From NCBI GenBank assembly GCA_017962745.1, contig JAGCUR010000006.1, forward strand, positions 1 to 64,000: a DNA stretch of 64,000 nt, in the 5' to 3' direction. The DNA comes from Bacilli bacterium. GTDB lineage: Bacteria > Bacillota_I > Bacilli_A > ML615J-28 > CAG-698. Within the stretch, counting starts at the first letter, position 1. Each line of letters begins with the position of its first letter. Below the pieces are notes generated by a model. It searched no databases. It worked only from the letters and a program-made list of their open reading frames with translations, and was not told where the DNA came from. The position numbers and the translations under genes are program-made. Shown piece by piece: positions 9,771 to 19,651 of this stretch.

Positions 9771-10559
9771 CTATTTTTTAATAACAGTTCTTAATGGATC
9801 GGTATTAACTTTTGTAACGATTACTTTTCCCTCTAAATCTAAATCTTCTTCCATTTCTTTTGCTAAATAGTAGAATACAATCTTTTCTACTCCATGATTT
9901 ACTTCCACAATGCATAAATCATTATATTTAGCTAGTTGAGCAGCAGGTAACTTTACTTCGCCGCTTATATAACAATCACAGCCAGCTTTGATGGCATCCA
10001 TTATATCATCTTCTCTACCACCACTTCCGCTACATAAACCAACTTTAGTGATAATCTTTTCATCATCGCCTACTACTCTAGCACCATTTACATCAAATTG
10101 ATCAATTACAAATTGATAAAAGTCGCTAAATTTAGAAGGTTGTATTTCACCAACTCTTAAAAATGACCCTTTTTCATTTTCACCTTGAACATTAGATAAA
10201 CCTAATCTAGTTGCCCAAATATCATCGATTCCATGAAAACCAACATCTAAATTAGTATGCATTGAGAATACATTAATATCTCTTTTCATTAAGATTTCAA
10301 TAATTCTACTCTTTTCGTTATCTAAAACAATCTTATGAGTAGCATTATATATAAATGGATGATGCGTAATTATTAAATTACAACCATTACTTAAAGCATC
10401 CATTAGTACATCCCAAGTTAAATCTAAAGTTAACATTACTTTTGTAACTTCTCGATTTTCATCACCAATGACAAAACCAAGTTTTGGTTGATCATAATCA
10501 ACCGCGCTTTCAAGTGGAAATCTATTAAGTAAATAATTAGTAATTTCTTTAATCTTCAT
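9771..10559 (-). CDS. Nif3-like dinuclear metal protein (YqfO family)
   Basis: A 262-residue member of the Nif3/YbgI/YqfO family, toroidal hexamers that bind two metal ions. GTP cyclohydrolase I type 2 activity is often annotated but is not firmly established. Metal-ligand motifs are seen: ITHHPFIY near residue 64, the SMHTNLD near 100, and VNHGVEK close to the C-terminus. It is the short form, without the PII/CutA-like insert of Bacillus YqfO. It overlaps trmK by 11 bp, the standard Firmicutes pairing. Confidence 0.9.
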   Translation of the reverse strand: MKIKEITNYLLNRFPLESAVDYDQPKLGFVIGDENREVTKVMLTLDLTWDVLMDALSNGCNLIITHHPFIYNATHKIVLDNEKSRIIEILMKRDINVFSMHTNLDVGFHGIDDIWATRLGLSNVQGENEKGSFLRVGEIQPSKFSDFYQFVIDQFDVNGARVVGDDEKIITKVGLCSGSGGREDDIMDAIKAGCDCYISGEVKLPAAQLAKYNDLCIVEVNHGVEKIVFYYLAKEMEEDLDLEGKVIVTKVNTDPLRTVIKK

Positions 10560-11175
10560 AATTTAATACATCCTTTATTTCTTTTATTTCTTTATCTAGT
10601 TTATTTGTTTTTTTATCAATATAAATCGCTAATTGCTTAGTCCATTTTTTGATAAACATGTCATCTTTATCTTTTAGTAGCACTGGACCAAATTTAATTT
10701 CCAAAGGGTTTAGCTGCATTTTTCCCTTTTCTAAGACGATTATTTCATAAAAGATATCCTCTTCTTCAATAATCTTCTCAGAAACGATTGTTAGAGAGTG
10801 TTCTTCCCCAAACTTTCGAACAAGTTCAGAATTACGATTCGCTTCAATAATGATTCTATTTACACTTTCTAGTTTATGAACATTCTTTTCTAAAATCTTA
10901 GTAACTAAAGCACCACCCATTCCAGATAACACAATAACTTCAGTATCTAGAGGTAAGTCATCTAGACCATCGCTTAATAAGAATGTGACATTTTGATAAT
11001 CGCTTAAATTCTTTTTTGCGTTATCTAGTGGTCCAATTTTATTATCAATTGCATAAGCTTTTTCAATTAAGCCTTTATCAAATGCTAGTTTAATTAAATA
11101 ACCATGATCGCATCCAATATCAGCTATAATCTTAAAAGGCGCTATATAATTTGTTAATTCTTCTATTCTTTTCAT
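10549..11175 (-). CDS. trmK: tRNA (adenine(22)-N(1))-methyltransferase
   Basis: A SAM-dependent enzyme that makes m1A22 in tRNA. The Rossmann motif I is ADIGCDHGYL (about 18-27), followed by the family's VLSGMGG motif near 83-89. The length (208 residues) is slightly short for the family (about 225-235). It lies directly upstream of nif3 in the rpoD-trmK-nif3 neighbourhood typical of Firmicutes. A TATAAT lies close upstream, but I could not find a well-spaced -35. Confidence 0.92.
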   Translation of the reverse strand: MKRIEELTNYIAPFKIIADIGCDHGYLIKLAFDKGLIEKAYAIDNKIGPLDNAKKNLSDYQNVTFLLSDGLDDLPLDTEVIVLSGMGGALVTKILEKNVHKLESVNRIIIEANRNSELVRKFGEEHSLTIVSEKIIEEEDIFYEIIVLEKGKMQLNPLEIKFGPVLLKDKDDMFIKKWTKQLAIYIDKKTNKLDKEIKEIKDVLNYED

Positions 11176-11296
11176 ATTATTCCTCTAGAAGATTATATCA
11201 TATTTAATCTTTCAAAAGAATAAATTGTTTTAGTTGCCCTATGCTAACTACATTTTATATTCTTATTATATAATTGTAAAGCAATAAGACTTATAA

Positions 11297-11327
11297 AAAA
11301 GTGAAATAGATTTTCTATTTCACTTTT
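11297..11327 (-). terminator. Terminator of the LURP-one-like gene
   Basis: A 14-bp perfect stem (AAAAGTGAAATAGA / TCTATTTCACTTTT) with a 3-nt loop, followed on the minus strand by T residues. Confidence 0.85.
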
Positions 11328-11331
11328 AATA

Positions 11332-11853
11332 TTAATCATTATCGTTAACGCTAATCCATGAAGATGAGCGATCAGAATCACGCTGATCAGTAATATTATC
11401 AATAGCAATTACCATCGCTACAAACAACATATAATCAAAATTATCATCTATTGTTAACACATATGAATCTCTCAAAGATATCTTTCTTGCAATATGACCT
11501 ATTTCTTTACCATTTAGAGTAATCTTATAGTTGAACTGGAAAATATTACCAACTATTTCCATTTCGCCTAAATTACTAGTTACAAAATAATGATCATGTA
11601 AAGATAATACTTTTCTAGATAATCTTACTACTTCATTACCATCTGCATCATAGATCATTGATTTTCTTCTAAATAAAAACCAGAATTTATTTCTAACAGT
11701 GTATTTTAAGTTATCATTTAAATCCATAACTAATTTTTTACGTGTAAATGTAAAGAATTTGCCTTGCACTCTTAATACATCATTTCCTTCTAAATCTTGA
11801 ACGACTGATGAACCTCTTAAACTTATCCATTTGTTTCTAATCGATAGTTCCAT
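11332..11853 (-). CDS. LURP-one-related / tubby-C-like protein
   Basis: A 173-residue protein with the repeating beta-strand pattern of the LURP-one-related (YxjI, tubby C-terminal-like) family. Characteristic elements are KWISLRGSSVVQDLEGNDV, the FTFTRKKLVM strand, FRRKSMIYDADGNEVVRLSRK and the closing helix with YMLFVAMVIAID. Bacterial members have no settled function; the fold resembles phospholipid-binding tubby domains. The ATG at 11853 is chosen because GGAGG lies 7 nt before it; an upstream in-frame start lacks a ribosome site. It overlaps the preceding membrane-protein gene by 17 bp, so the two probably work together. Confidence 0.75.
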   Translation of the reverse strand: MELSIRNKWISLRGSSVVQDLEGNDVLRVQGKFFTFTRKKLVMDLNDNLKYTVRNKFWFLFRRKSMIYDADGNEVVRLSRKVLSLHDHYFVTSNLGEMEIVGNIFQFNYKITLNGKEIGHIARKISLRDSYVLTIDDNFDYMLFVAMVIAIDNITDQRDSDRSSSWISVNDND

Positions 11854-12478
11854 TTTTTTCCTCCATTCTATCATTTACTATATCAACAATTATTGAAATC
11901 GCAAAAACAATTACACAAGTAATAAATATTAAATAAATAATTATTGCTAAAACCATATTAGCTATTTCATAATCGATAAATACATAATTAGCAATAAGTG
12001 AAAAGACATATATAATGATCAATACAACATTCATAGTTGTTGAAACGGTAACATTTTTTTCCAATGATGCTATATCTTTAATTAGTGGATTATATACTTT
12101 ATTCACAAAAATATAGAGTAACATTATCACTATAAATGATATAGATAATATATAAAATGTAATTCTAAACAACATTAAAAAATTTGCTCTTGGTAATAAT
12201 ACTAATAATGAATAAGATTCTAATGGAAAAGATAACACAAATAAAGCGGCAAACTTATTTGTGTAATAATCTTTTTCATTTTTTATTATTAAATAACTTA
12301 CTAGATAACATAACACTGCACCTAACGATAAGTCATTTATAATTCCATACATTTTATTATATAGTCTCACAGATCTAGCTAACCAATTATTTAAATTAAA
12401 AAACATTATAGTCAGTATTAAATGGGTTATTATCCCTAATACTAAAAATACAATGCATGCTGTTTTACTTTTACTCAT
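11837..12478 (-). CDS. Multi-pass membrane protein of unknown function
   Basis: A 213-residue, strongly hydrophobic protein with about six predicted membrane spans and a short charged C-terminus. I recognise no family. It is coupled by overlap to the LURP-one-like gene and follows the rpoD terminator. The chosen ATG at 12478 follows AAGAAG; an in-frame GTG at 12511 overlaps a TATAAT and has no ribosome site, so it is less likely to be the start. Confidence 0.6.
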   Translation of the reverse strand: MSKSKTACIVFLVLGIITHLILTIMFFNLNNWLARSVRLYNKMYGIINDLSLGAVLCYLVSYLIIKNEKDYYTNKFAALFVLSFPLESYSLLVLLPRANFLMLFRITFYILSISFIVIMLLYIFVNKVYNPLIKDIASLEKNVTVSTTMNVVLIIIYVFSLIANYVFIDYEIANMVLAIIIYLIFITCVIVFAISIIVDIVNDRMEEKNGTID

Positions 12479-12502
12479 AATTTTCTTCTTATATTCATAT
12501 AG

Positions 12503-12508
12503 ATTATA
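12503..12508 (-). promoter_or_regulatory. Probable -10 element of the membrane-protein/LURP-one operon
   Basis: A perfect TATAAT on the minus strand 25 bp before the preferred start codon. No good -35 is visible at 17 bp. Confidence 0.4.
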
Positions 12509-12534
12509 CACTAAATATAACCATTTTTAAACTA

Positions 12535-12564
12535 AAAAGGAAAATTGATTTCAATTTCCCTTTT
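12535..12564 (-). terminator. Terminator of rpoD
   Basis: AAAAGG and AAATTGA pair with TCAATTT and CCTTTT around a single A-C mismatch. It lies just after the rpoD stop codon. Confidence 0.75.
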
Positions 12565-12571
12565 CTTATTA

Positions 12572-13846
12572 TTATCTATATTGTTTTAATCTAGATTTTC
12601 TAGTTGGATGGCTTAATCTTCTTAAAGCTTTAGCTTCAATTTGACGAATACGTTCTCTTGTAACATCGAATTCTTTACCAACTTCTTCTAATGTATGTGT
12701 TTTACCATCGATAAAACCATATCTTAATCTGATAATTCTTTCTTCTTTAGGAGTTAATGTCTTTAAGACAGCATCAACTTCTTCTTTATACATTTCTTGA
12801 ATAGTATATTCAAGTGGACTAGGTGAATCATTAGCCGCTACGAAATCTAAAAGAGTAGAATCTTCTTCATCACCTACAGGGTTTTCTAGTGATACTGGTT
12901 CTAGTGCTATCTTTTGAATGTGGTAAACCATCTCAACAGTAATTCCCATTTCTTTAGCTATTTCTTCTGCTTTTGGTTCTCTACGTAATTCTTGAGTAAG
13001 TTTACGCTGTGTTCTAATTAATTTATTAATAGTTTCAACCATGTGAATTGGAATACGAATTGTTCTTGCTTGGTCACCAATTGCTCTAACAATACCTTGA
13101 CGAATCCACCATGTGGCATAAGTTGAGAACTTATAACCACGAGTGTAGTCAAACTTATTAACAGCTCTCATTAGACCGATATTACCTTCTTGAATTAAAT
13201 CTTGGAAAGCAAGTCCACGTCCTGAATACTTTTTAGCAATTGATACTACTAAACGTAAGTTAGAGTTAATAATTGTTTCTCTAGCTTGCATACCGATTTG
13301 AACTGATTCTTCTAATTCTTCGATTTCATCATCATCGTATTCTACTTTTGATTTACCTGATTTTATTAAATTAAGTTTTTCATCAGCAAGTAAACCTTCT
13401 CTAACCTTACGTGATAAATCTAATTCTTGGAATGCAGTTAGTAGAGGTATTTGACCTATCTCTTTTAAATACATTTTGATAGGATCATCAGATGGAGTAG
13501 ATGAGGAAATACTAGATACGATATCATCGATATCTTTTGTATTTAAATCTCTTTCAATCTCTTCATTTAAAGCGATTAATTCTTCATCGTTCTCTAAATC
13601 TTCTTTAAACTCTTCTAAGTCTTCATCAAAATCAGAATCTTCGTCTAATTCTTCTGGTTCATCAGGTTCTTCTTCATTTTTCAGTTCTTCATCGCTTAAA
13701 ATATCAATGCCTTCTTCCTCAATCTCTTTAGCTACTTCATCATATTCTTCTTTAGAAACGATTGAAGCTAACTTAGTTTGAGAAATGCATCCTTTTTCAC
13801 GACCTTCTTGAATTAGTTCTTGTAACATTTGGTTATCAGAGTTCAT
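12572..13846 (-). CDS. rpoD: Primary sigma factor of RNA polymerase
   Basis: The housekeeping sigma-70 factor (SigA/RpoD). Region 1.1 and a long acidic linker occupy residues 1-115. Region 1.2 ([16 protein letters not shown]) begins near 121. Region 2 contains [28 protein letters not shown] and the promoter-melting [11 protein letters not shown]. Region 4.2 has the [30 protein letters not shown] before the end; the pieces [15 protein letters not shown] and EEVGKEF are unmistakable. The length of 424 residues is slightly longer than Bacillus SigA because of the acidic linker. It follows dnaG by 10 bp, the classical dnaG-rpoD operon. Confidence 0.97.
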   Translation of the reverse strand: MNSDNQMLQELIQEGREKGCISQTKLASIVSKEEYDEVAKEIEEEGIDILSDEELKNEEEPDEPEELDEDSDFDEDLEEFKEDLENDEELIALNEEIERDLNTKDIDDIVSSISSSTPSDDPIKMYLKEIGQIPLLTAFQELDLSRKVREGLLADEKLNLIKSGKSKVEYDDDEIEELEESVQIGMQARETIINSNLRLVVSIAKKYSGRGLAFQDLIQEGNIGLMRAVNKFDYTRGYKFSTYATWWIRQGIVRAIGDQARTIRIPIHMVETINKLIRTQRKLTQELRREPKAEEIAKEMGITVEMVYHIQKIALEPVSLENPVGDEEDSTLLDFVAANDSPSPLEYTIQEMYKEEVDAVLKTLTPKEERIIRLRYGFIDGKTHTLEEVGKEFDVTRERIRQIEAKALRRLSHPTRKSRLKQYR

Positions 13847-13856
13847 AAAACCTCCA

Positions 13857-15701
13857 TTATCTGATATTTATATCTCTTTTCTTGATTGTATGTGTTTTTT
13901 TACCGTATTTAATTAATTCATCTATATCTTCATGAGTTACATTTGGTTTCGAGGCAATATTCTTTATATATCTATCATAAGAATATTTTCTAACTTGATC
14001 AGTTAAAATATTAATTTCTGCTACCTGAGGCAATACTTCATGACTTTCTAAGATGTTTTGAATTAAGATTAATTCATCTTGTTCAAGTTTATCATTAATT
14101 TCTTCTTCATCAATAGCACGATTATTAATGTACAACTGCTCTAGATGATTAATAATACGTTGATTACCTTCATCTACATATTGATAATCAAGCTTTTTAA
14201 CAATTTCAGGAGCTTTATCAATATGTTGATAAGCGATGATAAGTAATTGTCTTTCAGCTTCTAAATATTTATCTGGAATTGCTCTAACAGCAATTCTTTC
14301 TGGCTCTTTAACACCAACTTTATATCCTTCTTGTGTTGCTACATATGTGCCAGCATCAAGTGAAGATAAGTCAATTGTTAGATTAATTGAATTAGCGAAG
14401 TCTTTATTTAAGCCTTCAAAGCTAACTTGTAAATCTTGAGCTAAGATTTGTAAATATTTTTCCGCTAAAACTTGTGAATGATACATATTAATGTATGCAA
14501 ACATCGAATTTTTGAATTTTTCAATTGAATTTATATCATTTAGATCTAAATTCTTCTTTTCTTGATTATAGAAGAAATCTAGTCCGCTAATTGTATTATT
14601 TAATAAATAATTATTTAAAGCTTCTTTACCATTAGCATTAATGTATTCATCTGGGTCAATGTCATCAGGCATTGATACGACTTTCACATTAATACCCGCT
14701 TGCATAATCATTTGAATCGCACGTTTTGTGGCATTAACGCCTGGTTCATCACCGTCATAGCATACAACGATTGTATCAGCGACCTTACTTAAGACATTGA
14801 TTTGATCAACTGTTAGGTTAGTTCCCATACTAGCAACAGCATTTTCTACTCCAGCACGGTATGCGGCAATGACATCCATAAAGCCTTCAAATAAATAAGC
14901 AGTCTTAGTTTTTCTAATTGCTTCTTTAGCTTCATGATAATTCCATAGAATTAAACCTTTTTTAAATATTACGGTATCAGTTGTATTGTAATATTTAGAT
15001 TCTGGATCATTTGGTAAATACTTTCTACCACTAAAGCCGACTACATTTCCATCTAAATCTTCGATTGGAAACATAATTCTTTTTCTGAAGCAGTCAATAA
15101 ATTTAGAATTACCTACGGATCTAATTAATCCTACTTCTACTAAATCAATTGGTAGATGACCAAAATTATCATCAGTTAATGTCTTATATAAATTATCTTC
15201 ATCGGCACCAGATAAACCAATTCTAAAATGATCAATAATCTCATCATCTAAATGACGATTATGTAAATATTCGATTGCTGGTTTTGCTTCAATTGCTTTC
15301 TTTAAAAAGAATGAATAGAATTCACAAGCATCCTTCATGCAATCATAATATTTTTTATTCTTTTCATATTCTAAATCTTTTTTAGTAGCTTTAATTTTAA
15401 TGTTTACAGTAGCTGCTACTTTACGCAAAGCATCCATAAATGGAATCTTATCGTAATTTTGCACGAATGTAATCGCATTACCGCTGGCATTACAGCTAAA
15501 GCACTTATAGATGTGTTTAGATGGTGAAACAGATAAAGATGGGTTCTTATCATCATGGAATGGACATAGTCCTACATAATTAGAACCCTTTTTTGTAAGG
15601 GGGATTCTTTCTTGAATAATCGCAACGATATCTGCTTTTTCTTTAACTTCATCTACAATCTTATAGAATTCATCATTGTTATTATTATAATTATTATTCA
15701 T
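13857..15701 (-). CDS. dnaG: DNA primase
   Basis: It synthesises RNA primers at the replication fork and partners the DnaB helicase. The CHC2 zinc domain is complete: C47 PFHDDKNPS through [11 protein letters not shown] (about 47-73). The TOPRIM core has [10 protein letters not shown] and VCYDGDEPG. The C-terminal helicase-binding part is weakly conserved, as usual. 614 residues is normal. Start: ATG after AAGGAGG. It lies between glyS and rpoD in one leftward operon. Confidence 0.96.
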   Translation of the reverse strand: MNNNYNNNNDEFYKIVDEVKEKADIVAIIQERIPLTKKGSNYVGLCPFHDDKNPSLSVSPSKHIYKCFSCNASGNAITFVQNYDKIPFMDALRKVAATVNIKIKATKKDLEYEKNKKYYDCMKDACEFYSFFLKKAIEAKPAIEYLHNRHLDDEIIDHFRIGLSGADEDNLYKTLTDDNFGHLPIDLVEVGLIRSVGNSKFIDCFRKRIMFPIEDLDGNVVGFSGRKYLPNDPESKYYNTTDTVIFKKGLILWNYHEAKEAIRKTKTAYLFEGFMDVIAAYRAGVENAVASMGTNLTVDQINVLSKVADTIVVCYDGDEPGVNATKRAIQMIMQAGINVKVVSMPDDIDPDEYINANGKEALNNYLLNNTISGLDFFYNQEKKNLDLNDINSIEKFKNSMFAYINMYHSQVLAEKYLQILAQDLQVSFEGLNKDFANSINLTIDLSSLDAGTYVATQEGYKVGVKEPERIAVRAIPDKYLEAERQLLIIAYQHIDKAPEIVKKLDYQYVDEGNQRIINHLEQLYINNRAIDEEEINDKLEQDELILIQNILESHEVLPQVAEINILTDQVRKYSYDRYIKNIASKPNVTHEDIDELIKYGKKTHTIKKRDINIR

Positions 15702-15727
15702 AAAATCCTCCTTTCAAAAAATTTTAA

Positions 15728-17101
15728 TTAAAATGCAATCTTCTTTTCAATATAATCTTTTAATTCATCGATTTTAATACGTTCTTGTGTCATTGTGTCA
15801 CGGTCTCTAACAGTTACACAACCATCTTCTAAACTATCAAAATCAAATGTTACACAGAATGGTGTACCGATTGCATCTTGACGACGATATCTCTTACCAA
15901 TCTTACCAGATGTATCAAAATCACACATGAAATGTTTAGATAGTTCAGTATAAACTTTCATTGCATCATCTGTAAGTTTATTAATTAATGGTAATACTGC
16001 TACTTTATATGGAGCTAGTGCTGGATGCAAATGTAAAATATCCCTAGAATCGCCATCAGGTAATTCTTCTGTATCAAATGCATCGCTTAATACGGCTAAT
16101 AATAATCTTCCAACACCTAAAGATGGTTCTACTACATATGGAATGTATTTTTCATTAGTTTCTGGATCCATATATTCTAGGTTTTCACCTGAGAACTTTT
16201 GATGCTGAGTTAGGTCATAATTAGTTCTATCTGCAATTCCCCAAAGTTCGCCCCAACCGAATAAGAATAAGAATTCAATATCAGTTGTAGCTTTTGAATA
16301 GAATGCTAATTCTTTTGGATCGTGATCACGATATCTAATATGATCTTCTTTTAATCCTAAACTCTTTAAGAAGTCTAAGCAATACTTCTTCCAGTATGCA
16401 AACCATTCTAAATCGGTATCTGGTTTACAGAAGAATTCTAATTCCATTTGTTCAAATTCTCTTGTTCTAAAGATGAAGTTACCAGGAGTAATTTCATTTC
16501 TAAAACTTTTACCAATTTGGCCAATACCAAATGGAACTTTCTTTCTTGATGTACGTTGTACATTTTTGAAGTTTACAAATAATCCTTGGCAAGTTTCAGG
16601 ACGAAGGTAAACTATTGTTTTTTCATCTTCGATAACGCCTTGATTAGTTTTAAACATTAAATTGAATTTACGAATGTCAGTAAAATTGTGGTTTCCACAA
16701 TCAGGACATGGAATATTATGTTCTTTAATGTAAGCCATTAATTCTTCATTAGACCAGCCATCACCTGTTACTTCACCATTTGTGAAGTCTTCGATTAATT
16801 TATCGGCTCTATGTCTAGTTCCGCAAGACTTACAATCGATTAATGGATCAGAAAATCCACCTACATGACCACTTGCAACCCATACATTTGGATTCATTAA
16901 GATAGCTGAATCCATACCGACATTATATGGTGATTCTTGGATGAACTTCTTCCACCAAGCTTTCTTAATATTGTTTTGCAGTTCTACACCTAGTGGGCCA
17001 TAATCCCATGAATTTGCTAATCCGCCATAGATTTCACTTCCTTGGTAAACAAAGCCATAATGTTTTAAATAAGCGACTAAATCTGCCATTGATTTTTCCA
17101 T
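15728..17101 (-). CDS. glyS: Glycyl-tRNA synthetase, dimeric (alpha2) type
   Basis: A class II aminoacyl-tRNA synthetase charging tRNA-Gly. Visible signatures are [18 protein letters not shown] near the N-terminus, the zinc-like C-x2-C pairs (CKSCGTRH and CPDCGNH), motif 2 [21 protein letters not shown] and motif 3 [14 protein letters not shown] (each quoted only in part). It is the single-chain archaeal/eukaryal-like type, 457 residues, seen in many Bacilli and Mollicutes, not the alpha2beta2 form. It leads the glyS-dnaG-rpoD operon behind a near-consensus promoter. Confidence 0.96.
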   Translation of the reverse strand: MEKSMADLVAYLKHYGFVYQGSEIYGGLANSWDYGPLGVELQNNIKKAWWKKFIQESPYNVGMDSAILMNPNVWVASGHVGGFSDPLIDCKSCGTRHRADKLIEDFTNGEVTGDGWSNEELMAYIKEHNIPCPDCGNHNFTDIRKFNLMFKTNQGVIEDEKTIVYLRPETCQGLFVNFKNVQRTSRKKVPFGIGQIGKSFRNEITPGNFIFRTREFEQMELEFFCKPDTDLEWFAYWKKYCLDFLKSLGLKEDHIRYRDHDPKELAFYSKATTDIEFLFLFGWGELWGIADRTNYDLTQHQKFSGENLEYMDPETNEKYIPYVVEPSLGVGRLLLAVLSDAFDTEELPDGDSRDILHLHPALAPYKVAVLPLINKLTDDAMKVYTELSKHFMCDFDTSGKIGKRYRRQDAIGTPFCVTFDFDSLEDGCVTVRDRDTMTQERIKIDELKDYIEKKIAF

Positions 17102-17133
17102 TGCAAACTCCCCCTTATAACTATCGTATAAAC

Positions 17134-17162
17134 ATTATAATACTTATATATTTTTTTGTAAA
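17134..17162 (-). promoter_or_regulatory. Promoter of glyS-dnaG-rpoD
   Basis: On the minus strand TTTACA (17162-17157) and TATAAT (17139-17134), spacer 17 bp, about 33 bp before the glyS ATG. No T box is visible, unlike many glyS genes. Confidence 0.75.
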
Positions 17163-17175
17163 GAAATAAAATAAT

Positions 17176-17213
17176 AAAAAAACTTCTATGCGAAAATGCA
17201 TAGAAGTTTTTTT
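17176..17213. terminator. Terminator of uraA
   Basis: A 16-bp perfect stem (AAAAAAACTTCTATGC / GCATAGAAGTTTTTTT) with a 6-nt loop just after the uraA stop codon. Confidence 0.88.
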
Positions 17214-17223
17214 GATATTTTAA

Positions 17224-18612
17224 TTATTCTTCTTCATTAGCATCAGCATTAATATCGTCTAATACTTCTTGCTCTGCTTCGTTTTTAGCGGGTTCTTCAT
17301 CTTTCTTTAAGTGGCAGATTAAGTTAATAACTATACCTAAGATTAAAGCAACTGCTACTGCTGTTAATTGAATGCCATTGTCTGAATCGCTTGGATTTGC
17401 TGTTAATCCTAAGAAGAATCCACCAACACCAGCGATTAAGATTGTAGATACAACGAATAAGTTTCTATTATCGCCTAAATCAACTTTTTGGATCATCTTT
17501 AAGCCTGATACAGCGATGAAACCATATAATGCGATACAAACACCACCCATTACACAACTTGGGATTGTAGCAAGTAATGTAGCGAATGGGCCGATGAATG
17601 ATGCAACCATTGCCATAATAGCAGTAACTAAGATTGTGATTGTTGAAGCGTTACCAGAAATGGCAACTGTAGCGATTGATTCACCATATGTAGTATTTGC
17701 TGCACCACCGAAGAATGAACCAACCATTGAACCAACACCATCACCAAGTAATGTGTTATGAAGACCTGGATCTTTAGTTAAATCAGTTCCGATGATTGAA
17801 CTTAAGTTCTTATGGTCTGCTAAATGTTCTGCGAATACAACGAATGCTACAGGAACATAAGCGATAGCGATTTTACCAATGTAAACGCCTAAATTTCCAA
17901 CTGTTCCATAATCAAATTCAGAGAATTTAATTGCTTGTAAGAATGTGAAATGAGGAATCCATTCGATATTTTGGAATTTATCAAAGTTAATGATTGGTTC
18001 TGCACCAGTTACAGTGAAGATTGTAGCAAGTACATAACCAGCACCAATTCCGATTACGAATGGGATCATTCTAACTAATTTTTTACCAAATACTGAGCAA
18101 ATGATAGTTACGAATAATGTTAATAGACCGCATAAGATTCCAAGCCAACCAGCGCTCTTTAAATCACCAATAGCATTCCCAGCTAAGCTTAATCCGATAA
18201 TTGCAACTGTAGGTCCAATAACTACTGCTGGCATGATCTTATCGATCCATGCAGTACCTGCAAATCTAACGATAAATGAGATTAATACATAAACTAATCC
18301 AGCAAATACACAACCTAAGATTAATCCAAAGTATCCAAGTTGCATTGATACGCCACCAGCGAATGCTGCAAACATTGAGCCTAAGAAGGCAAATGAGCTT
18401 CCTAAGAATACAGGGCTTTTGAATCTAGTGAATAATAAGTATACTAGAGTACCAGCACCAGCACCAAATAATGCGGCTGCAGGGCTTAAATCATGTCCTA
18501 CGATTGCAGGAACGGCGATTGTTGCTGCTAAAATTGCTAACAATTGTTGCAATGCAAAAATCAAAATCTTTCCAACTGATGGTCTGTCTTTAACATTGTA
18601 GAATAAATTCAT
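17224..18612 (-). CDS. uraA: Uracil permease, NCS2 family
   Basis: A uracil:proton symporter of the nucleobase-cation-symporter-2 family. The protein opens with FYNVKDRPSVGKILIFALQQLLAILAATIAVP, of which the family-specific QQLLAILAATIAVP is clear. It has 12-14 hydrophobic spans, VFAEHLADHKNLS (the conserved Glu/His helix) and GGAANTTYGE (NTTYGE, substrate site). An acidic tail of about 30 residues follows the last helix. 462 residues is normal. ATG follows AAGGAGG. It is monocistronic behind an unusually long leader with a terminator-like hairpin, so its expression is probably set by transcription attenuation. Confidence 0.94.
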   Translation of the reverse strand: MNLFYNVKDRPSVGKILIFALQQLLAILAATIAVPAIVGHDLSPAAALFGAGAGTLVYLLFTRFKSPVFLGSSFAFLGSMFAAFAGGVSMQLGYFGLILGCVFAGLVYVLISFIVRFAGTAWIDKIMPAVVIGPTVAIIGLSLAGNAIGDLKSAGWLGILCGLLTLFVTIICSVFGKKLVRMIPFVIGIGAGYVLATIFTVTGAEPIINFDKFQNIEWIPHFTFLQAIKFSEFDYGTVGNLGVYIGKIAIAYVPVAFVVFAEHLADHKNLSSIIGTDLTKDPGLHNTLLGDGVGSMVGSFFGGAANTTYGESIATVAISGNASTITILVTAIMAMVASFIGPFATLLATIPSCVMGGVCIALYGFIAVSGLKMIQKVDLGDNRNLFVVSTILIAGVGGFFLGLTANPSDSDNGIQLTAVAVALILGIVINLICHLKKDEEPAKNEAEQEVLDDINADANEEE

Positions 18613-18652
18613 AATTAACCTCCTTACTACAAATGTGTTTTTCTATACCAAT

Positions 18653-18704
18653 TCAAAAATAAAGACTTGAAATGGCATCTAAATTAGATACCTCTTCCAA
18701 GTCT
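18653..18704 (-). terminator. Leader terminator (attenuator) upstream of uraA
   Basis: On the minus strand AGACTTG and CAAGTCT form the outer 7-bp stem and GGTATCTA/TAGATGCC the inner 8-bp stem, followed by TTTATTTTTG. It precedes the uraA ribosome site by about 40 nt. The preceding short reading frame terminates inside this hairpin, the geometry used by translation-coupled attenuators. Confidence 0.75.
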
Positions 18705-18791
18705 AAAAAATAAATAGTGAGGGTGGGAAAAGAAAGGAGTTATAAGAAATAAAAATAATGTTATTAGAACAATTAAATTTAAAGTTTCCAT
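18684..18791 (-). CDS. Putative uraA leader peptide
   Basis: A 35-codon frame in the uraA leader that starts with ATG 7 nt after GAGG and stops at a TAA inside the attenuator hairpin. The peptide is hydrophobic (starts METLNLIVLITLF; ends YLFFRLGRGI) and its RNA is pyrimidine- and U-rich (TTTCTTTTCCCACCCTCAC, then TTTATTTTTT) just before the hairpin. The layout resembles the E. coli pyrBI leader, where RNA polymerase pausing at U tracts under low UTP lets the ribosome disrupt the terminator. The peptide itself need not have a function. No homologue is recognised. Confidence 0.5.
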   Translation of the reverse strand: METLNLIVLITLFLFLITPFFSHPHYLFFRLGRGI

Positions 18792-18864
18792 AAAGAACCT
18801 CACTATCTATTAACTTATTTGAAAAGTTATTTTGTTTTAAACAACCTAACTTACGATTATTATA
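18705..18864 (-). promoter_or_regulatory. uraA promoter and 5' leader
   Basis: A TATAAT lies at 18864-18859 on the minus strand; the -35 is poor. The first transcribed part can fold AAGTTAGG-TTGTT-TAA-AACAA-AATAACTT. Further on ATAGTGAGG, which contains the leader peptide's ribosome site, is exactly complementary to CCTCACTAT just before the T tract, so the two can pair and hide the site. The 18613-18933 gap holds only this regulatory leader. Confidence 0.5.
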
Positions 18865-18933
18865 ATATATCTTTTTAATAAAAAAATATGAAAATGATTT
18901 CATTTTAAAATAAAAACATTTTCATAAATTTTA

Positions 18934-19650
18934 TCATTTATTTATTTTTTTATAAATCTTCTCTACACTGCTTTCAAATCCTAAAAAATGGCTATAGAAC
19001 ATATTCAAAATTAGATTCATCTCATCATATTGATAATTAATAGCATCTATTTTTTCAATAAGTTTATCTAGCTTTACTAAATATAATAATCTAAAAGTTT
19101 CAAATTCAAAATTAGTTAAATGGTAATCTTTAATATCTTTACAATGATTACACTTCATTCCGCCATCAAATAAAGAAAAATATGCTAATTCTTCTTTTGA
19201 ACCACATCTAACACAACTATTAAAATTAGGAGATAAACCGATTAAATATAAAAACTTAATCCTAAAAATCAATTCTATCAAATTATGATCAATCTTTTGA
19301 TTAATTAAATCTAGACATTGTTTTAAAAATTCATAAGCAGTTTTGGTATCATTAATATGCTCTACAAGCATATTAATAATTTCAAATATTCTTAAAGCAG
19401 ATTTAGTAAGTTTAATATCATTAACAATATTAGTATAATAATTTTCTACTTTACCACCGATTAAGTATTTACCTCTATCTTCGTATTTAAGTAAAATAAA
19501 CTCTTTCGCAAAATTAAAAGTATGACTTGATGGCTTTTGGGCACCTTTAACCGTTAGGCTCTTAAGCCCTGAAATTGTAAAAAGGGTGATAATTTTATTA
19601 CTATCACCATAATCGATTGATTTAATTACAATTCCTTCGTTTTCAATCAT
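18934..19650 (-). CDS. recO: DNA repair protein RecO
   Basis: It loads RecA with RecF/RecR and anneals single strands in recombinational repair. An N-terminal OB fold begins IENEGIVIKSIDYGDSNKIITLFT (short pieces GIVIKSIDYGDSNKI are diagnostic). A helical domain follows, with a C-x2-C...C-x2-C zinc site (CVRCG and CNHCK). 238 residues is normal. It ends the phoH-ybeY-cdd-era-recO run and starts 1 bp after the era stop codon. Confidence 0.93.
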   Translation of the reverse strand: MIENEGIVIKSIDYGDSNKIITLFTISGLKSLTVKGAQKPSSHTFNFAKEFILLKYEDRGKYLIGGKVENYYTNIVNDIKLTKSALRIFEIINMLVEHINDTKTAYEFLKQCLDLINQKIDHNLIELIFRIKFLYLIGLSPNFNSCVRCGSKEELAYFSLFDGGMKCNHCKDIKDYHLTNFEFETFRLLYLVKLDKLIEKIDAINYQYDEMNLILNMFYSHFLGFESSVEKIYKKINK

Positions 19651-19651
19651 A

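Noticed and set aside
12479-12511. GTG start for the membrane protein upstream of the LURP-one-like gene
   Set aside because: It overlaps a TATAAT that looks like the promoter and has no ribosome site; the ATG at 12478 is preferred.
13476-13781. Serine-rich plus-strand open frame opposite rpoD
   Set aside because: It is the complement of the acidic Glu/Asp linker of the sigma factor, a composition shadow.
18690-18800. PyrR-binding hairpin in the uraA leader
   Set aside because: AGTGAGGTT matches the right part of the PyrR consensus (NGNGAGGYU), but the required preceding UCC and the stem pairs are missing, so the GAGG is better explained as the ribosome site of the leader peptide.
18703-18903. 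66-residue minus-strand open frame in the uraA leader
   Set aside because: It starts upstream of the likely transcription start, has no ribosome site and shows no recognisable protein; the 35-codon frame in another phase fits the regulatory geometry better.
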